Below, one piece after another: positions 17,494 through 26,279 of a stretch of 64,000 bases of DNA. The notes under the pieces were generated by a model. It was not told the origin of the DNA, ran no database searches, and saw only the letters and a program-made list of their open reading frames with translations. Each line of letters begins with the position of its first letter. Within the stretch, counting starts at the first letter, position 1. The DNA comes from Chitinophagales bacterium (GTDB lineage: Bacteria > Bacteroidota > Bacteroidia > Chitinophagales > UBA2359): positions 21,736-85,735 of the forward strand of contig JAEUUX010000066.1 of assembly GCA_016787295.1 (NCBI GenBank), written 5' to 3'. The position numbers and the translations under genes are program-made.

Positions 17494-18906
17494 ATGTCAA
17501 CACCAATAAAATTCGGCACCGATGGCTGGCGTGCTATCATTGCCGATACTTTTACCAATACAAATGTGGCGCGCGTGGCAACTGCTACGGCTTCGTGGTT
17601 GTGCCAAAACGCCGAAAAACCTGCTGCTGTGGTGGGTTATGACTGCCGTTTTGGTGGCTTAATGTTTGCCGAAATTACTGCCAAAGTTTTATGCCAACAC
17701 GGAGTAAAAGTTTATTTCACCACCCATTTTTGTTCTACGCCTATGGTTTCTTTGGCAACAAACCGCTTAGGTTGTCAGTTGGGCGTTATTCTCACTGCCT
17801 CCCACAATCCGCCGAGTTATAATGGCTACAAACTCAAAGCACAGTTTGGTGGTCCTGCCGCACCGAGCGTTATTACGGCTGTAGAAAATTTGATTCCTGA
17901 CCATGCCGAAATACCTACCGCAACGATGGAGTCTTTGGTAGCTAATGGACAGTTGGAATATGTCGATTTTGAGGAGATGTATTTCCAACAGGTTATGGCG
18001 AGTTTTGATATGGCTGCTATCCACCAAGCCAACTTAAAAGTGGTGTATGATGCGATGTATGGCGCAGGACAGCGCGTTTTGCCGCGCATTTTGCCCAATG
18101 CCGACCTTTTGCATTGCGACTACAATCCGTCTTTCAAGGGACAAGCACCCGAACCAATTCACAAAAATTTATTGCAACTATCCGAACACATTCGCCAAAC
18201 AGGTGACTATGATTTGGGTATTGCAACCGACGGCGATGCCGACCGCATTGGCTTGTATAGCCCCGATGGTAAATTTGTGGATTCGCACCACATCATTTTG
18301 CTCCTTATCTATTATTTCTATCATTTCAAAGGCGAGCAAAAAGGTAAAATAGTTATTGCGTTTTCGGTTACGGAAAAAGCAAAACGTTTGTGTGAAAAAT
18401 TGGGTTTGGACTACGAAATCACCAAAATTGGTTTCAAATATATTGGAGAAATCATGGTTCAGCCCACCGAACACGTCATTGTTGGGGCAGAAGAGTCGGG
18501 TGGCATTGCGGTTATTGGACACGTGCCTGAGCGCGATGGCATTTGGATATCGTTATTGGTGCTTGAGATGATGGCAAAGACAGGTAAAACGTTGCAACAA
18601 CTTATCGACGAAGTATATGCTTTGGTGGGAAGTTTTACTTATGACCGCGACGACCTGCACATTACCAACGAAATCAAACAGCGCGTTCTTGACCAATGCA
18701 ATGCTGATGCCTACCAACAATTTGGCAAATTCAAGCCCACACATCGCGAAACCATCGATGGTTTCAAATACCATTTTGCTAATGGCGACTGGATGATGAT
18801 TCGTGCTTCTGGTACCGAGCCTGTGTTGCGTGTCTATGCCGAATCAAATAGCCCTGCTGCCGTGCGCGAATTATTGGACGACATTAAAGCAACCATTTTG
18901 GCATAA
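17494..18906 (+). CDS. Phosphoglucomutase/phosphomannomutase (alpha-D-phosphohexomutase)
   Basis: 470 residues with all four hallmark loops: N-terminal FGTDGWRAI, the phosphoserine loop TASHNPPSYNG, the metal loop ATDGDADRIG, the sugar-binding loop GAEESGG and the phosphate-binding RASGTEPVLRVY near the C-terminus. It interconverts hexose 1- and 6-phosphates, feeding nucleotide-sugar and envelope polysaccharide synthesis. Glucose versus mannose versus glucosamine specificity cannot be fixed from these motifs. It stands alone, divergent from a hydrolase, and is followed by the long repeat-filled intergenic region. Confidence 0.93.
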   Translation: MSTPIKFGTDGWRAIIADTFTNTNVARVATATASWLCQNAEKPAAVVGYDCRFGGLMFAEITAKVLCQHGVKVYFTTHFCSTPMVSLATNRLGCQLGVILTASHNPPSYNGYKLKAQFGGPAAPSVITAVENLIPDHAEIPTATMESLVANGQLEYVDFEEMYFQQVMASFDMAAIHQANLKVVYDAMYGAGQRVLPRILPNADLLHCDYNPSFKGQAPEPIHKNLLQLSEHIRQTGDYDLGIATDGDADRIGLYSPDGKFVDSHHIILLLIYYFYHFKGEQKGKIVIAFSVTEKAKRLCEKLGLDYEITKIGFKYIGEIMVQPTEHVIVGAEESGGIAVIGHVPERDGIWISLLVLEMMAKTGKTLQQLIDEVYALVGSFTYDRDDLHITNEIKQRVLDQCNADAYQQFGKFKPTHRETIDGFKYHFANGDWMMIRASGTEPVLRVYAESNSPAAVRELLDDIKATILA

Positions 18907-19029
18907 AAATTATTTAGTCACATCAACAGAAAGCATCGAATAAATCCATTATTTTGTTTCCTTGCGCTGCTATCAATGTGTTTGAACAACTAAAATACTA
19001 AACAATAAGCGCAAAATGCCGGAGTTATC

Positions 19030-19100
19030 AAAGGTTATGTACACAGAAAGTATATAGCGCAGTTGCGCAAAATACTTGGTGTGCATAACCTTTTTTGTTT
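19030..19100 (+). terminator. Multi-helix hairpin downstream of the phosphohexomutase, probable terminator
   Basis: Nested pairings can be read: AAAGGTTATG with CATAACCTTT (10 bp), ACAC with GTGT, AAGTAT with ATACTT and GCGCA with TGCGC, ending in TTTTTTGTTTT. It lies 120 bp after the stop at 18906. The length and internal loops are more elaborate than the other terminators in the window. Confidence 0.65.
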
Positions 19101-19194
19101 TATACAATGAAGCGTTTGTAAAATACAAAAAGAAATTTTTTGCTTCTGCTAAATGTAGTACACCATCAAAATCGATACTGAACAAAAGAGCTTC

Positions 19195-19790
19195 AAGGCT
19201 TCCAACTGACAAATCAGCAGTGAAGTTGATGGTTTCGAGACAGCGCACCCCCAGCGCGAGTCTGAAGTTGTCTGAGTCAAATGTTCGAAGTGCTGATTCA
19301 GTGTTGAAGTTGAGGGTTTCGAGACAGCGCACCCCTAACTTCAGTACTGAAGTTAGGGGTTTCGAGACGGCGCACCCCCAGCGCGAGTCTGAAGTTGTAG
19401 GTTTCGAGACTTCCAACTGACAAATCAGCAGTGAAGTTAGGGGTTTCGAGACTTCCAACTGACAAATCAGCAGTGAAGTTAATGGTTTCGAGACAGCGCA
19501 CCCCCAGCGCGAGTCTGAAGTTGCCTGAGTCAAATGTTCGAAGTGCTGATTCAGTGTTGAAGTTGATGGTTTCGAGACAGCGCACCCCTAACTTCAGTAC
19601 TGAAGTTAGGGGTTTCGAGACGGCGCACCCCCAGCGCGAGTCTGAAGTTGATGGTTTCGAGATTTCCAACTGACAAATCAGCAGTGAAGTTAGGGGTTTC
19701 GAGACTTCCAACTGACAAATCAGCAGTGAAGTTAAGGGTTTCGAGACGGCGCACCCCCAGCGCGAGTCTGAAGTTGTAGGTTTCGATATT
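19195..19790. repeat. Modular tandem repeat of ~42-bp units in a 253-bp higher-order period
   Basis: About fourteen units of about 42 bp. Most begin GGTTTCGAGAC, all end near GAAGTT, and they carry one of four cores: A (CGCACCCCCAGCGCGAGTC), B (TTCCAACTGACAAATCAGC), C (half of a palindrome, CCTAACTTCAGT plus its reverse complement) or D (GAGTCAAATGTTCGAAGTGC). The order is B-ADCABB-ADCABB-A. Type A units at 19231, 19484 and 19737 show an exact 253-bp period. Core C extends to a 30-bp perfect palindrome at 19331-19360 and 19584-19613. No gene can be supported inside. Confidence 0.9.
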
Positions 19791-19987
19791 GTATACCATC
19801 AACTTCGATATTGAACATTAAAATTTTGAGGGTTAAAATAACCATATCAAATTTCATTTGCTTTCCCAACGATACTCCAATAAGTAATAATAACTAAGAT
19901 ATTACTCCTATAAAATTTTAAATAAACTTTGCTTCCTTCATTGCTATAATTTCATGACTTTTTTAGGGTTTATTGACTTTTGCCCAA

Positions 19988-21258
19988 TACAAAAAAAATA
20001 TCCCAATAAAGACTTTGTAAAAAAAAGTGTTTATTGGAACAATAAAAAGATAAAGAAATATTAAGCTTGACTACAAAAAAACAGACAGCTTACTATTATT
20101 TTTTTAGAACAGAACAAAATAAGCAAATAGTAAAGCTAAGTTTTTTTTTCACCCAACACAAAAAAAATACCCAAATAAAGATTTCGTAAAAAAAAGCGTT
20201 TGTTGGAACAATAAAAAGATAAAGAAATATTAAGCTTGACTACAAAAAAATGGACAGCTTGCTATTATTTTTTTAGAACAGAACAAAATAAGCAAATAGT
20301 AAAGCTAAGTTTTTTTTTCACCCAACACAAAAAAAATATCCCAATAAAGACTTCGTAAAAAAAAGTGTTTATTGGAATAATAAAAAGATAAAGAAATATT
20401 AAGCTTGACTACAAAAAAATGGACAGCTTACTATTATTTTTTTAGAACAGAATAGAATAAGCAAATAATAAAGCTAAGTTTTTTTTCACCTAAAACAAAA
20501 AAAATACTCCAATAAAGACTTCGTAAAAAAAAGTGTTTATTGGAATAATAAAAAGATAAAGAAATATTAAGCTTGACTACAAAAAAAATGACAGCTTGCT
20601 ATTATTTTTTTAGAACAGAACAGAATAAGCAAATAATAAAGCTTAGTTTTTTTTCGCCCAACACAAAAAAAATATCCCAAAAAAGACTTCGTAAAAAAAA
20701 GTGTTTATTGGAACAATAAAAAGATAAAGAAATATTAAGCTTGACTACAAAAAAACAGACAGCTTACTATTATTTTTTTAGAACAGAATAGAATAAGCAA
20801 ATAATAAAGCTAAGTTTTTTTTCGCTCAACACAAAAAAATATCCCAATAAAGACTTCGTAAAAAAAATCGTTTATTGGAACAATAAAAAGATAAAGAAAT
20901 ATTGAGCTTGACTACAAATAAATGGACAGCTTGCTATTATTTTTTTAGAACAGAATAGAATAAGCAAATAGTAAAGCTAAGTTTTTTTTCGCCCAACACA
21001 AAAAAAATACCCCAATAAAGACTTCGTAAAAAAAAGTGTTTATTGGAACAATAAAAAGATAAAGAAATATTGAGCTTGACTACAAAAAAACGGACAGCTT
21101 ACTATTATTTTTTTAGAACAGAACAAAATAAGCAAATAGTAAAGCTAAGTTTTTTTTCGCTCAACACAAAAAAAATATCCCAATAAAGACTTCGTAAAAA
21201 AAAGCATTTGTTGGAACAATAAAAAGATAAAGAAATATTAAGCTTGACTACAAAAAAA
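19988..21258. repeat. AT-rich ~168-bp tandem array, eight copies
   Basis: Eight head-to-tail units, counted by (A/G)AGCTTGACTAC at 20063, 20232, 20401, 20569, 20737, 20904, 21072 and 21240 (steps 167-169 bp). The last is truncated. Each unit carries the inverted pair CCAATAAA/TTTATTGG around a poly-A stretch, and a second imperfect pair AGCTTACTATT/AATAGTAAAGCT. Copies differ by scattered substitutions. The array is non-coding in all frames and lies between the modular repeat and the end of the C25 peptidase gene. Confidence 0.9.
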
Positions 21259-21375
21259 GACTTAATTCAGACAAGTATTATTTTGATAATGTTTTTATTG
21301 CATAGAAACAATGTACTTCTTGATAATTTTTTAGTGATTTATACCAGTCCAATATAAGATCAAGAATAAAATTAA

Positions 21376-21420
21376 TAACACAACGGCTTCATGAGTTTTC
21401 CCATGAAGCCGTTGTGTCGT
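21376..21420 (-). terminator. Terminator of the C25 peptidase gene
   Basis: Perfect 15-bp stem CACAACGGCTTCATG and its reverse complement with an eight-base loop, 30 bp beyond the leftward stop at 21446. Confidence 0.9.
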
Positions 21421-21445
21421 TATAAATAAGTTTTGGGAAAAACAA

Positions 21446-24400
21446 TTATTGCTTCACAAAACTTTGCGTAATAATTTGTGTGCCTTGTTTGACCACCACA
21501 ATATAACTGCCATTGCTCCAGCTTATAACAGGAAGATTAATGTGTTGTTGTGGTGCTGCATTGAGTTGTTGATAAAACACAATTTGACCTAAATAGTTGT
21601 ATATCTGTACCTCTTGTGGCAACAGTTGTGGATTTTGGAGTTGTAAAGTGAGTTGGGTGGTAGCAGGAATAGGCGTAAGGCTCAAATGAGCGTTAACGAC
21701 ATTTGTTTCGATACCCACCACTTGTAAATTAAGCGTTTGTGGAGAACTAATGGCAACACAGTCGATGGTATTGTCCAAGTCGTCGATATTTATGCCGTTG
21801 GTCAATGAATTATTGGGTGTGGTATTGATCGTATATACCCAATAGTTGCCCGCAGGTAAGGAGAACGTACCTGTAGTGTTGGTACTAATGATGGTATGAG
21901 GAGCAGTAGGGCTTGTTATTGCATACCATTGTACCAACGCAGTATTATAAGCAGTGCTGTTTATGGTAAAAGATTCGTTGGCATATAGGGGAAGGGCGGG
22001 CAATATGGGCAAACCTGCATCGGCTAAACAAGTATTGCTGCTGGCTTCGGCAGGTAGTTGGACAAAATCTATCCACACGGCATCTTCATTGTCTGTGAGG
22101 TATTCATCTTTGGTATAACTCCAGCGGAAAGTGTGTTGTCCGGCGGGAACAAAATAGGCTTCGCGCGACCATTCGCTTAATCCAGACCACGTACCTACTT
22201 CTGCATTATCGATGTAGAAATGCAAATAATCCCAATCTTGCTCTGTTGAAATGCGTTTGTAGAACGAAATGGAATCAGCATTGCTCATATTGCGGCTAAT
22301 CTCCAAAACAGTAGCGTCATTGTTGTCAATGCTGCCCGAACGTGCGCTTTCTTGTCCTTCAAAGTATATATTGTTATCGATTTGCCAAGGTTGGTTGCTA
22401 TTGTTTTGCCAATTGAATTGTGCAAAGCTGCCTGACTCGAAGTCTTCTACGATTAGCCCAATAGGTAAGGCAAAACTGTATTGCAAATTGGCATTGTTCG
22501 CATTAACTTGGTACGTAAAATTGACGGTGCTACCCACAGGTGCCGCAGCATTCACAATAATGCCAAAAGTAGCAGGCGTTTCGGCATCGATAGCAAGGGC
22601 AGGCATTGGTATATTATTGTTGGCAAATGTGATGTTGGTGTTGGCGGTATTGAGGTTGGCGGTGCCAGATTCGGCGGCTCTATGTCCTACGTTTTGGGTA
22701 GCTATGTTGAGTGTAACCGTTTCGTTGGGGTCTAATCTACCGTTGTTGTTGCCACCGAAAGAGTCGTCAACAGCGACAGCAATAACGTGCAAATCGGGTG
22801 CATTGACCGTCAATTGGATATAAGACTGCCACGTGTTGCCGTCGGAGTCGGTGATGGTGATGATAAAAGGAATAAGGGTTTGGTCGGGTGTGTTGGGAGC
22901 AATAGTAAAGGCAAATGCGCTTTCGACAAGCGAATTAGTTTCGGCGGCTACATTGCCAATAGTGGCAGTATTGTCGCTAATGGTAACATAAGAACTATTG
23001 GACGACAAAGTAGCTGTGGCATTATTGGCGGGCAAGAGACCTACATTTTTGAAATCGATGTTCCATTGTCCTGCTTCGCCATTTTCAGCTATATTGTTAT
23101 TAGCATCGGCAAAAGTGCTGGCAAATGCAGTGATGTAAGGGGCATTGCTCGGCACAATAGTTGCACTACCCAAATAGGGAATATAATTATAGCCCGAAAC
23201 GGTTATTAACATTTCCCCGATGTTGTTGATAGGAGCAAAAGAAAGTTGCGCCGCGCCACCAATAACGGGTGCTGTAGCAATAATTTGTCCATCAACAACT
23301 AAACTTACCAGCGCTCCTTCAGCATCGGCAGCCACTGCAAAACTATTACTGCCAATAAAAACAGTTGGATTGTGTGTGGCGGTAATAGCTTGTGGAATAT
23401 CGGTGCGAACCATCAAAGTTGGGTCGCCAAAACAGGTCCAAGAGTCGGTCATTGCCTCTCCTTCGGTGCCATAATCGTCGTTCATTTGCATACAACCATT
23501 GTAGGATATGCCCGCAAAAGATTTGTGGTTTTTATCTGCATATTGTTCTGTCAAAATATCTACCATTTCGTCTTGTGCCGCCATAGGTGGATTCCACGAT
23601 TGATTAACCGTTGACATCAGTGTTGCGATACAACCTACTGCTTCGCCATTATTTTCGCTGCGCAACAAGGCTTCTGCGAAACAAGTGGCATCTACAAACT
23701 CGCCATTGACACATGCCACAGACCAAAAGAATGGCAAACGGTGTTGGTTTTGGAGACTTGGTATTTGCGCCATATCGAGTCCTGTGGTAGCACAACCACC
23801 CGCATAACCGTGGCCTGTATAAGTGATAGCTGTCATGCCTTCGTTGAGGATATTCATGAAAGCATTGGCAGATGGATTGCCCGAAGCATCGGCACCACCT
23901 TGTGAGCCGTCATAAAGTTCGTGACCTGTGGTGTAGCCATAATTCATAAAATCGGTGCGCATATTGCGTTCGTGTTCCCAGTCCATTTCGTTGTCGTCAC
24001 CAGGTCCTTGGTCGGAGCCGATGAAACCTGCTTTTTTGTACCAATTGCTCAAATCGCTGGGGTTGCGTTCATATTCAATAGTACGGTTGATTTGGGTGCG
24101 AATGTGTGCGACATTTTCACCCGAAAAACGTCCTACAAATACTTCGGGATAGGAGTCGTTGCCCAGCAAACAACCATACTGCACATCGGAATAGCCTTGT
24201 GCCAAACCCGAATAGAGAGCAGGCACAAATTGCGAATCGCCTACCAACAAGACATGTGTGATTTGTTGGGTATTGTATCGGTTTCGAATAAATTCTTTAA
24301 TGGCATTTTCATCGCCGATAGTTGCTACATCGACTACTTCTGTGGGAATGCCGCGCCGTGTTTTCCAAAAAGCTAATTGTTGGATAAGGTCAATAAAATT

Positions 24401-25153
24401 GGCGTGGGATATGATTAACAATTTGGCGGGTGTGTCGCTTAGGTTTTCATAGCGGCTACCCGACACTGTTGCATAGTTCAGCAATTGTCTTTCGTAAATG
24501 CTGCGCCATTCGGCAGTTGGTGGCGGTGTGGGTCGTGTGGCGTGTGCCAAAATGTTTTCGCCCACGAGTGTTGTTTTTTGACTAAGGCGGACGGTCAAAG
24601 AGTGATAGACGCGCAAAGTGTGTGTGACAGGATTGTATTGGAAAGGTTGCGCCACGATGGTTTGGGCGCGGTGGTCGCGCAAAATGTAGGGTGTGCGCAA
24701 TTGCACGATATTGCTGGGAAAAAAGGCATTTTGTTCATAGATGCTACTATAAGTATAAGGAACATCTTGCGGATTTTGGTTGCGCGACAAATTGCCTTTG
24801 GACGGAGCAATCAACACATTGGGATAGTCTGTATAATCAGAACTAATGACCTCAATGGTAGTGCCGTGTGTGGGTGGAATAATAACCGAAGCCGTCATCT
24901 TGGGCAAATCGGGCGCTCCAGCTTTGAGCAAAGGAGTGGTGTTGTTGGCTTGAACGATGTGTGCTGTACCATTAGGAGTGGTGACGGCGTGTAGCTCAAA
25001 ATGTTGCACATCGAAGCGAACAATCGATGTGCTAATATCAGAGTTTAGCAACACAGCTTGGTTAGTAGGAATGGTGTTGGCTGCTTGAGCGAAAAGCCTT
25101 GCCGCAAAGTTGCCCAATATGAGCAACAACAATACAATGAATATCTGTTTCAT
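21446..25153 (-). CDS. Gingipain-like C25 cysteine peptidase with adhesin domain and T9SS type A sorting domain
   Basis: The start is set at the ATG at 25153 (MKQIFIVLLLLILGNFAARLFAQ), which gives a clean signal peptide; an in-frame upstream ATG would lie ahead of the promoter-like sequence. About 1235 residues. A propeptide-like region is followed by the catalytic domain, with TYTGHGYAGG (catalytic His near 445) and SVACVNGEF (catalytic Cys near 480). A CARDB/Ig-like region comes next, then a cleaved-adhesin-type module (VEDFESGSF... to VWIDFVQLP). The last 80 residues (LTPIPATTQLTL ... ITQSFVKQ) are a type A T9SS signal. It should be a secreted, surface or released endopeptidase. Cleavage specificity cannot be read. 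Confidence 0.92.
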   Translation of the reverse strand: MKQIFIVLLLLILGNFAARLFAQAANTIPTNQAVLLNSDISTSIVRFDVQHFELHAVTTPNGTAHIVQANNTTPLLKAGAPDLPKMTASVIIPPTHGTTIEVISSDYTDYPNVLIAPSKGNLSRNQNPQDVPYTYSSIYEQNAFFPSNIVQLRTPYILRDHRAQTIVAQPFQYNPVTHTLRVYHSLTVRLSQKTTLVGENILAHATRPTPPPTAEWRSIYERQLLNYATVSGSRYENLSDTPAKLLIISHANFIDLIQQLAFWKTRRGIPTEVVDVATIGDENAIKEFIRNRYNTQQITHVLLVGDSQFVPALYSGLAQGYSDVQYGCLLGNDSYPEVFVGRFSGENVAHIRTQINRTIEYERNPSDLSNWYKKAGFIGSDQGPGDDNEMDWEHERNMRTDFMNYGYTTGHELYDGSQGGADASGNPSANAFMNILNEGMTAITYTGHGYAGGCATTGLDMAQIPSLQNQHRLPFFWSVACVNGEFVDATCFAEALLRSENNGEAVGCIATLMSTVNQSWNPPMAAQDEMVDILTEQYADKNHKSFAGISYNGCMQMNDDYGTEGEAMTDSWTCFGDPTLMVRTDIPQAITATHNPTVFIGSNSFAVAADAEGALVSLVVDGQIIATAPVIGGAAQLSFAPINNIGEMLITVSGYNYIPYLGSATIVPSNAPYITAFASTFADANNNIAENGEAGQWNIDFKNVGLLPANNATATLSSNSSYVTISDNTATIGNVAAETNSLVESAFAFTIAPNTPDQTLIPFIITITDSDGNTWQSYIQLTVNAPDLHVIAVAVDDSFGGNNNGRLDPNETVTLNIATQNVGHRAAESGTANLNTANTNITFANNNIPMPALAIDAETPATFGIIVNAAAPVGSTVNFTYQVNANNANLQYSFALPIGLIVEDFESGSFAQFNWQNNSNQPWQIDNNIYFEGQESARSGSIDNNDATVLEISRNMSNADSISFYKRISTEQDWDYLHFYIDNAEVGTWSGLSEWSREAYFVPAGQHTFRWSYTKDEYLTDNEDAVWIDFVQLPAEASSNTCLADAGLPILPALPLYANESFTINSTAYNTALVQWYAITSPTAPHTIISTNTTGTFSLPAGNYWVYTINTTPNNSLTNGINIDDLDNTIDCVAISSPQTLNLQVVGIETNVVNAHLSLTPIPATTQLTLQLQNPQLLPQEVQIYNYLGQIVFYQQLNAAPQQHINLPVISWSNGSYIVVVKQGTQIITQSFVKQ

Positions 25154-25766
25154 ATAAAGAAGTTTTTTTTGTGCAAAGGTTAAAAAAAATGCTGACATTA
25201 CCAAATCCCTTCGGCAAATGTCAGCAAATTTTTGGATATCTTACAAAATAAAATAGTACCACTACTTCTTAATTTCAATTTTTATAGGAAATGGCTATCA
25301 TGGATTAGGTTTTTAGGGCAACAGAAATTAAGAATAAGGCAGTATTTACTTACTTTTAGGTTTAAATGGTGCAACATCACTGCTGTACTTTTTTGGCAAA
25401 TGTAAACTAAGGTTTTTCTGGCAGCAGGTTAATTTAGGATTTGATGCAGCAAAGGTAGGGTGATTTTATGGCTACTCCAAAAACATTTTGTAAGCAATTC
25501 CAAAGCTCAATGCAATTTTTTTTTATTGCCAAATTGGATAAATTACATGTATAAGTCGTTGATTATCAGGCAATTATGATAATGTTTTGTTTTTTTGTGG
25601 AACAAGTCCGCCAACAAAATTGCTAATTTTCCGCTAAAAGTTTTGGATATGAAAGAAAAATTAAGGAACTTTCCGCCACAAAACGACCATTTCGGTAGTT
25701 TTGATGCAACCTTATTGGAGAAAAAACAGTCTTTGTATAACAAAAAAATCACACGAATTATATTTT
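25154..25766. other. 613-bp divergent intergenic region
   Basis: Separates the leftward C25 peptidase from the rightward lipoprotein. On the minus strand AACCTTTG just upstream of 25153 is a near -7 box for the peptidase. On the plus strand TAGTTTTG at 25696-25703 fits the lipoprotein. The rest is AT-rich, without a supported gene or obvious repeat. Confidence 0.6.
25696..25703 (+). promoter_or_regulatory. -7 box TAGTTTTG for the lipoprotein at 25767
   Basis: Exact TAnnTTTG match 63 bp upstream of the ATG at 25767. An earlier in-frame ATG at 25701 would sit inside this box and is therefore unlikely to be the start. Confidence 0.5.
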
Positions 25767-26216
25767 ATGAAACATCTGCTAATGGTATTATTGGTGGTCA
25801 TGGCGATATCTTGTCGCAACAAAGACTATATTGTTATTGAAGGTTGGGAGGAAATTGGTATTGCCTCCTGCATGTATTTGGACAACGAAAGCTATGTTAT
25901 TGACGATACAACAAGTTATCATGCTTTGTTGAATAACGGAATTATCGACTCCATAGTATGTGCGGACTATACTTTGCCGCCCATAGATTTTTCGCGCAAA
26001 ACCTTGTTGGGGCATTACACTTCTATATCGGGTTGCAATGCTTTTTATGAGCGTGAATTATTGGCAAATCCCAAAGACAAAACGTATACCTATAGTATAC
26101 AGGTAACATCGGAAAAAACTTGTTCCGAACCTTCAATAATAGAGCATTATAATTGGATTGTTGTTCCCAAAATTCCTGAAGCCTATAACGTGGATTTTGA
26201 GGTGACATACGATTGA
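25767..26216 (+). CDS. Lipoprotein of unknown function
   Basis: 149 residues from MKHLLMVLLVVMAISCRNKD: a signal peptide with lipobox AISC. The mature protein has several cysteines (ASCMYL, IVCADY, SGCNAF, KTCSEP) that could form disulfides, and alternating beta-strand-like segments. No motif points to a function. The gene is followed 63 bp later by the LRR protein in the same direction. The start was chosen over upstream ATGs because it creates the signal peptide and leaves the promoter word outside the gene. Confidence 0.7.
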   Translation: MKHLLMVLLVVMAISCRNKDYIVIEGWEEIGIASCMYLDNESYVIDDTTSYHALLNNGIIDSIVCADYTLPPIDFSRKTLLGHYTSISGCNAFYERELLANPKDKTYTYSIQVTSEKTCSEPSIIEHYNWIVVPKIPEAYNVDFEVTYD

Positions 26217-26279
26217 TAAAAGTATTGGGGTATAGACCCCAAATAACACTTTTCAACGGTTTAGTTAATTCATATTAAT

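Noticed and set aside
19195..19790. CRISPR array
   Set aside because: The header is short, the would-be spacers recur in a fixed order and no cas gene is present.
18973..19802. Several overlapping open frames of 60-190 codons on both strands in the modular repeat
   Set aside because: They arise because 42-bp units lack stops. The 253-bp period shifts frame between copies and both strands are open alike, so coding is not supported.
25543..25752. 69-codon minus-strand open frame in the intergenic region
   Set aside because: AT-rich composition, overlaps the promoter of the plus-strand lipoprotein and shows no signal peptide or domain.
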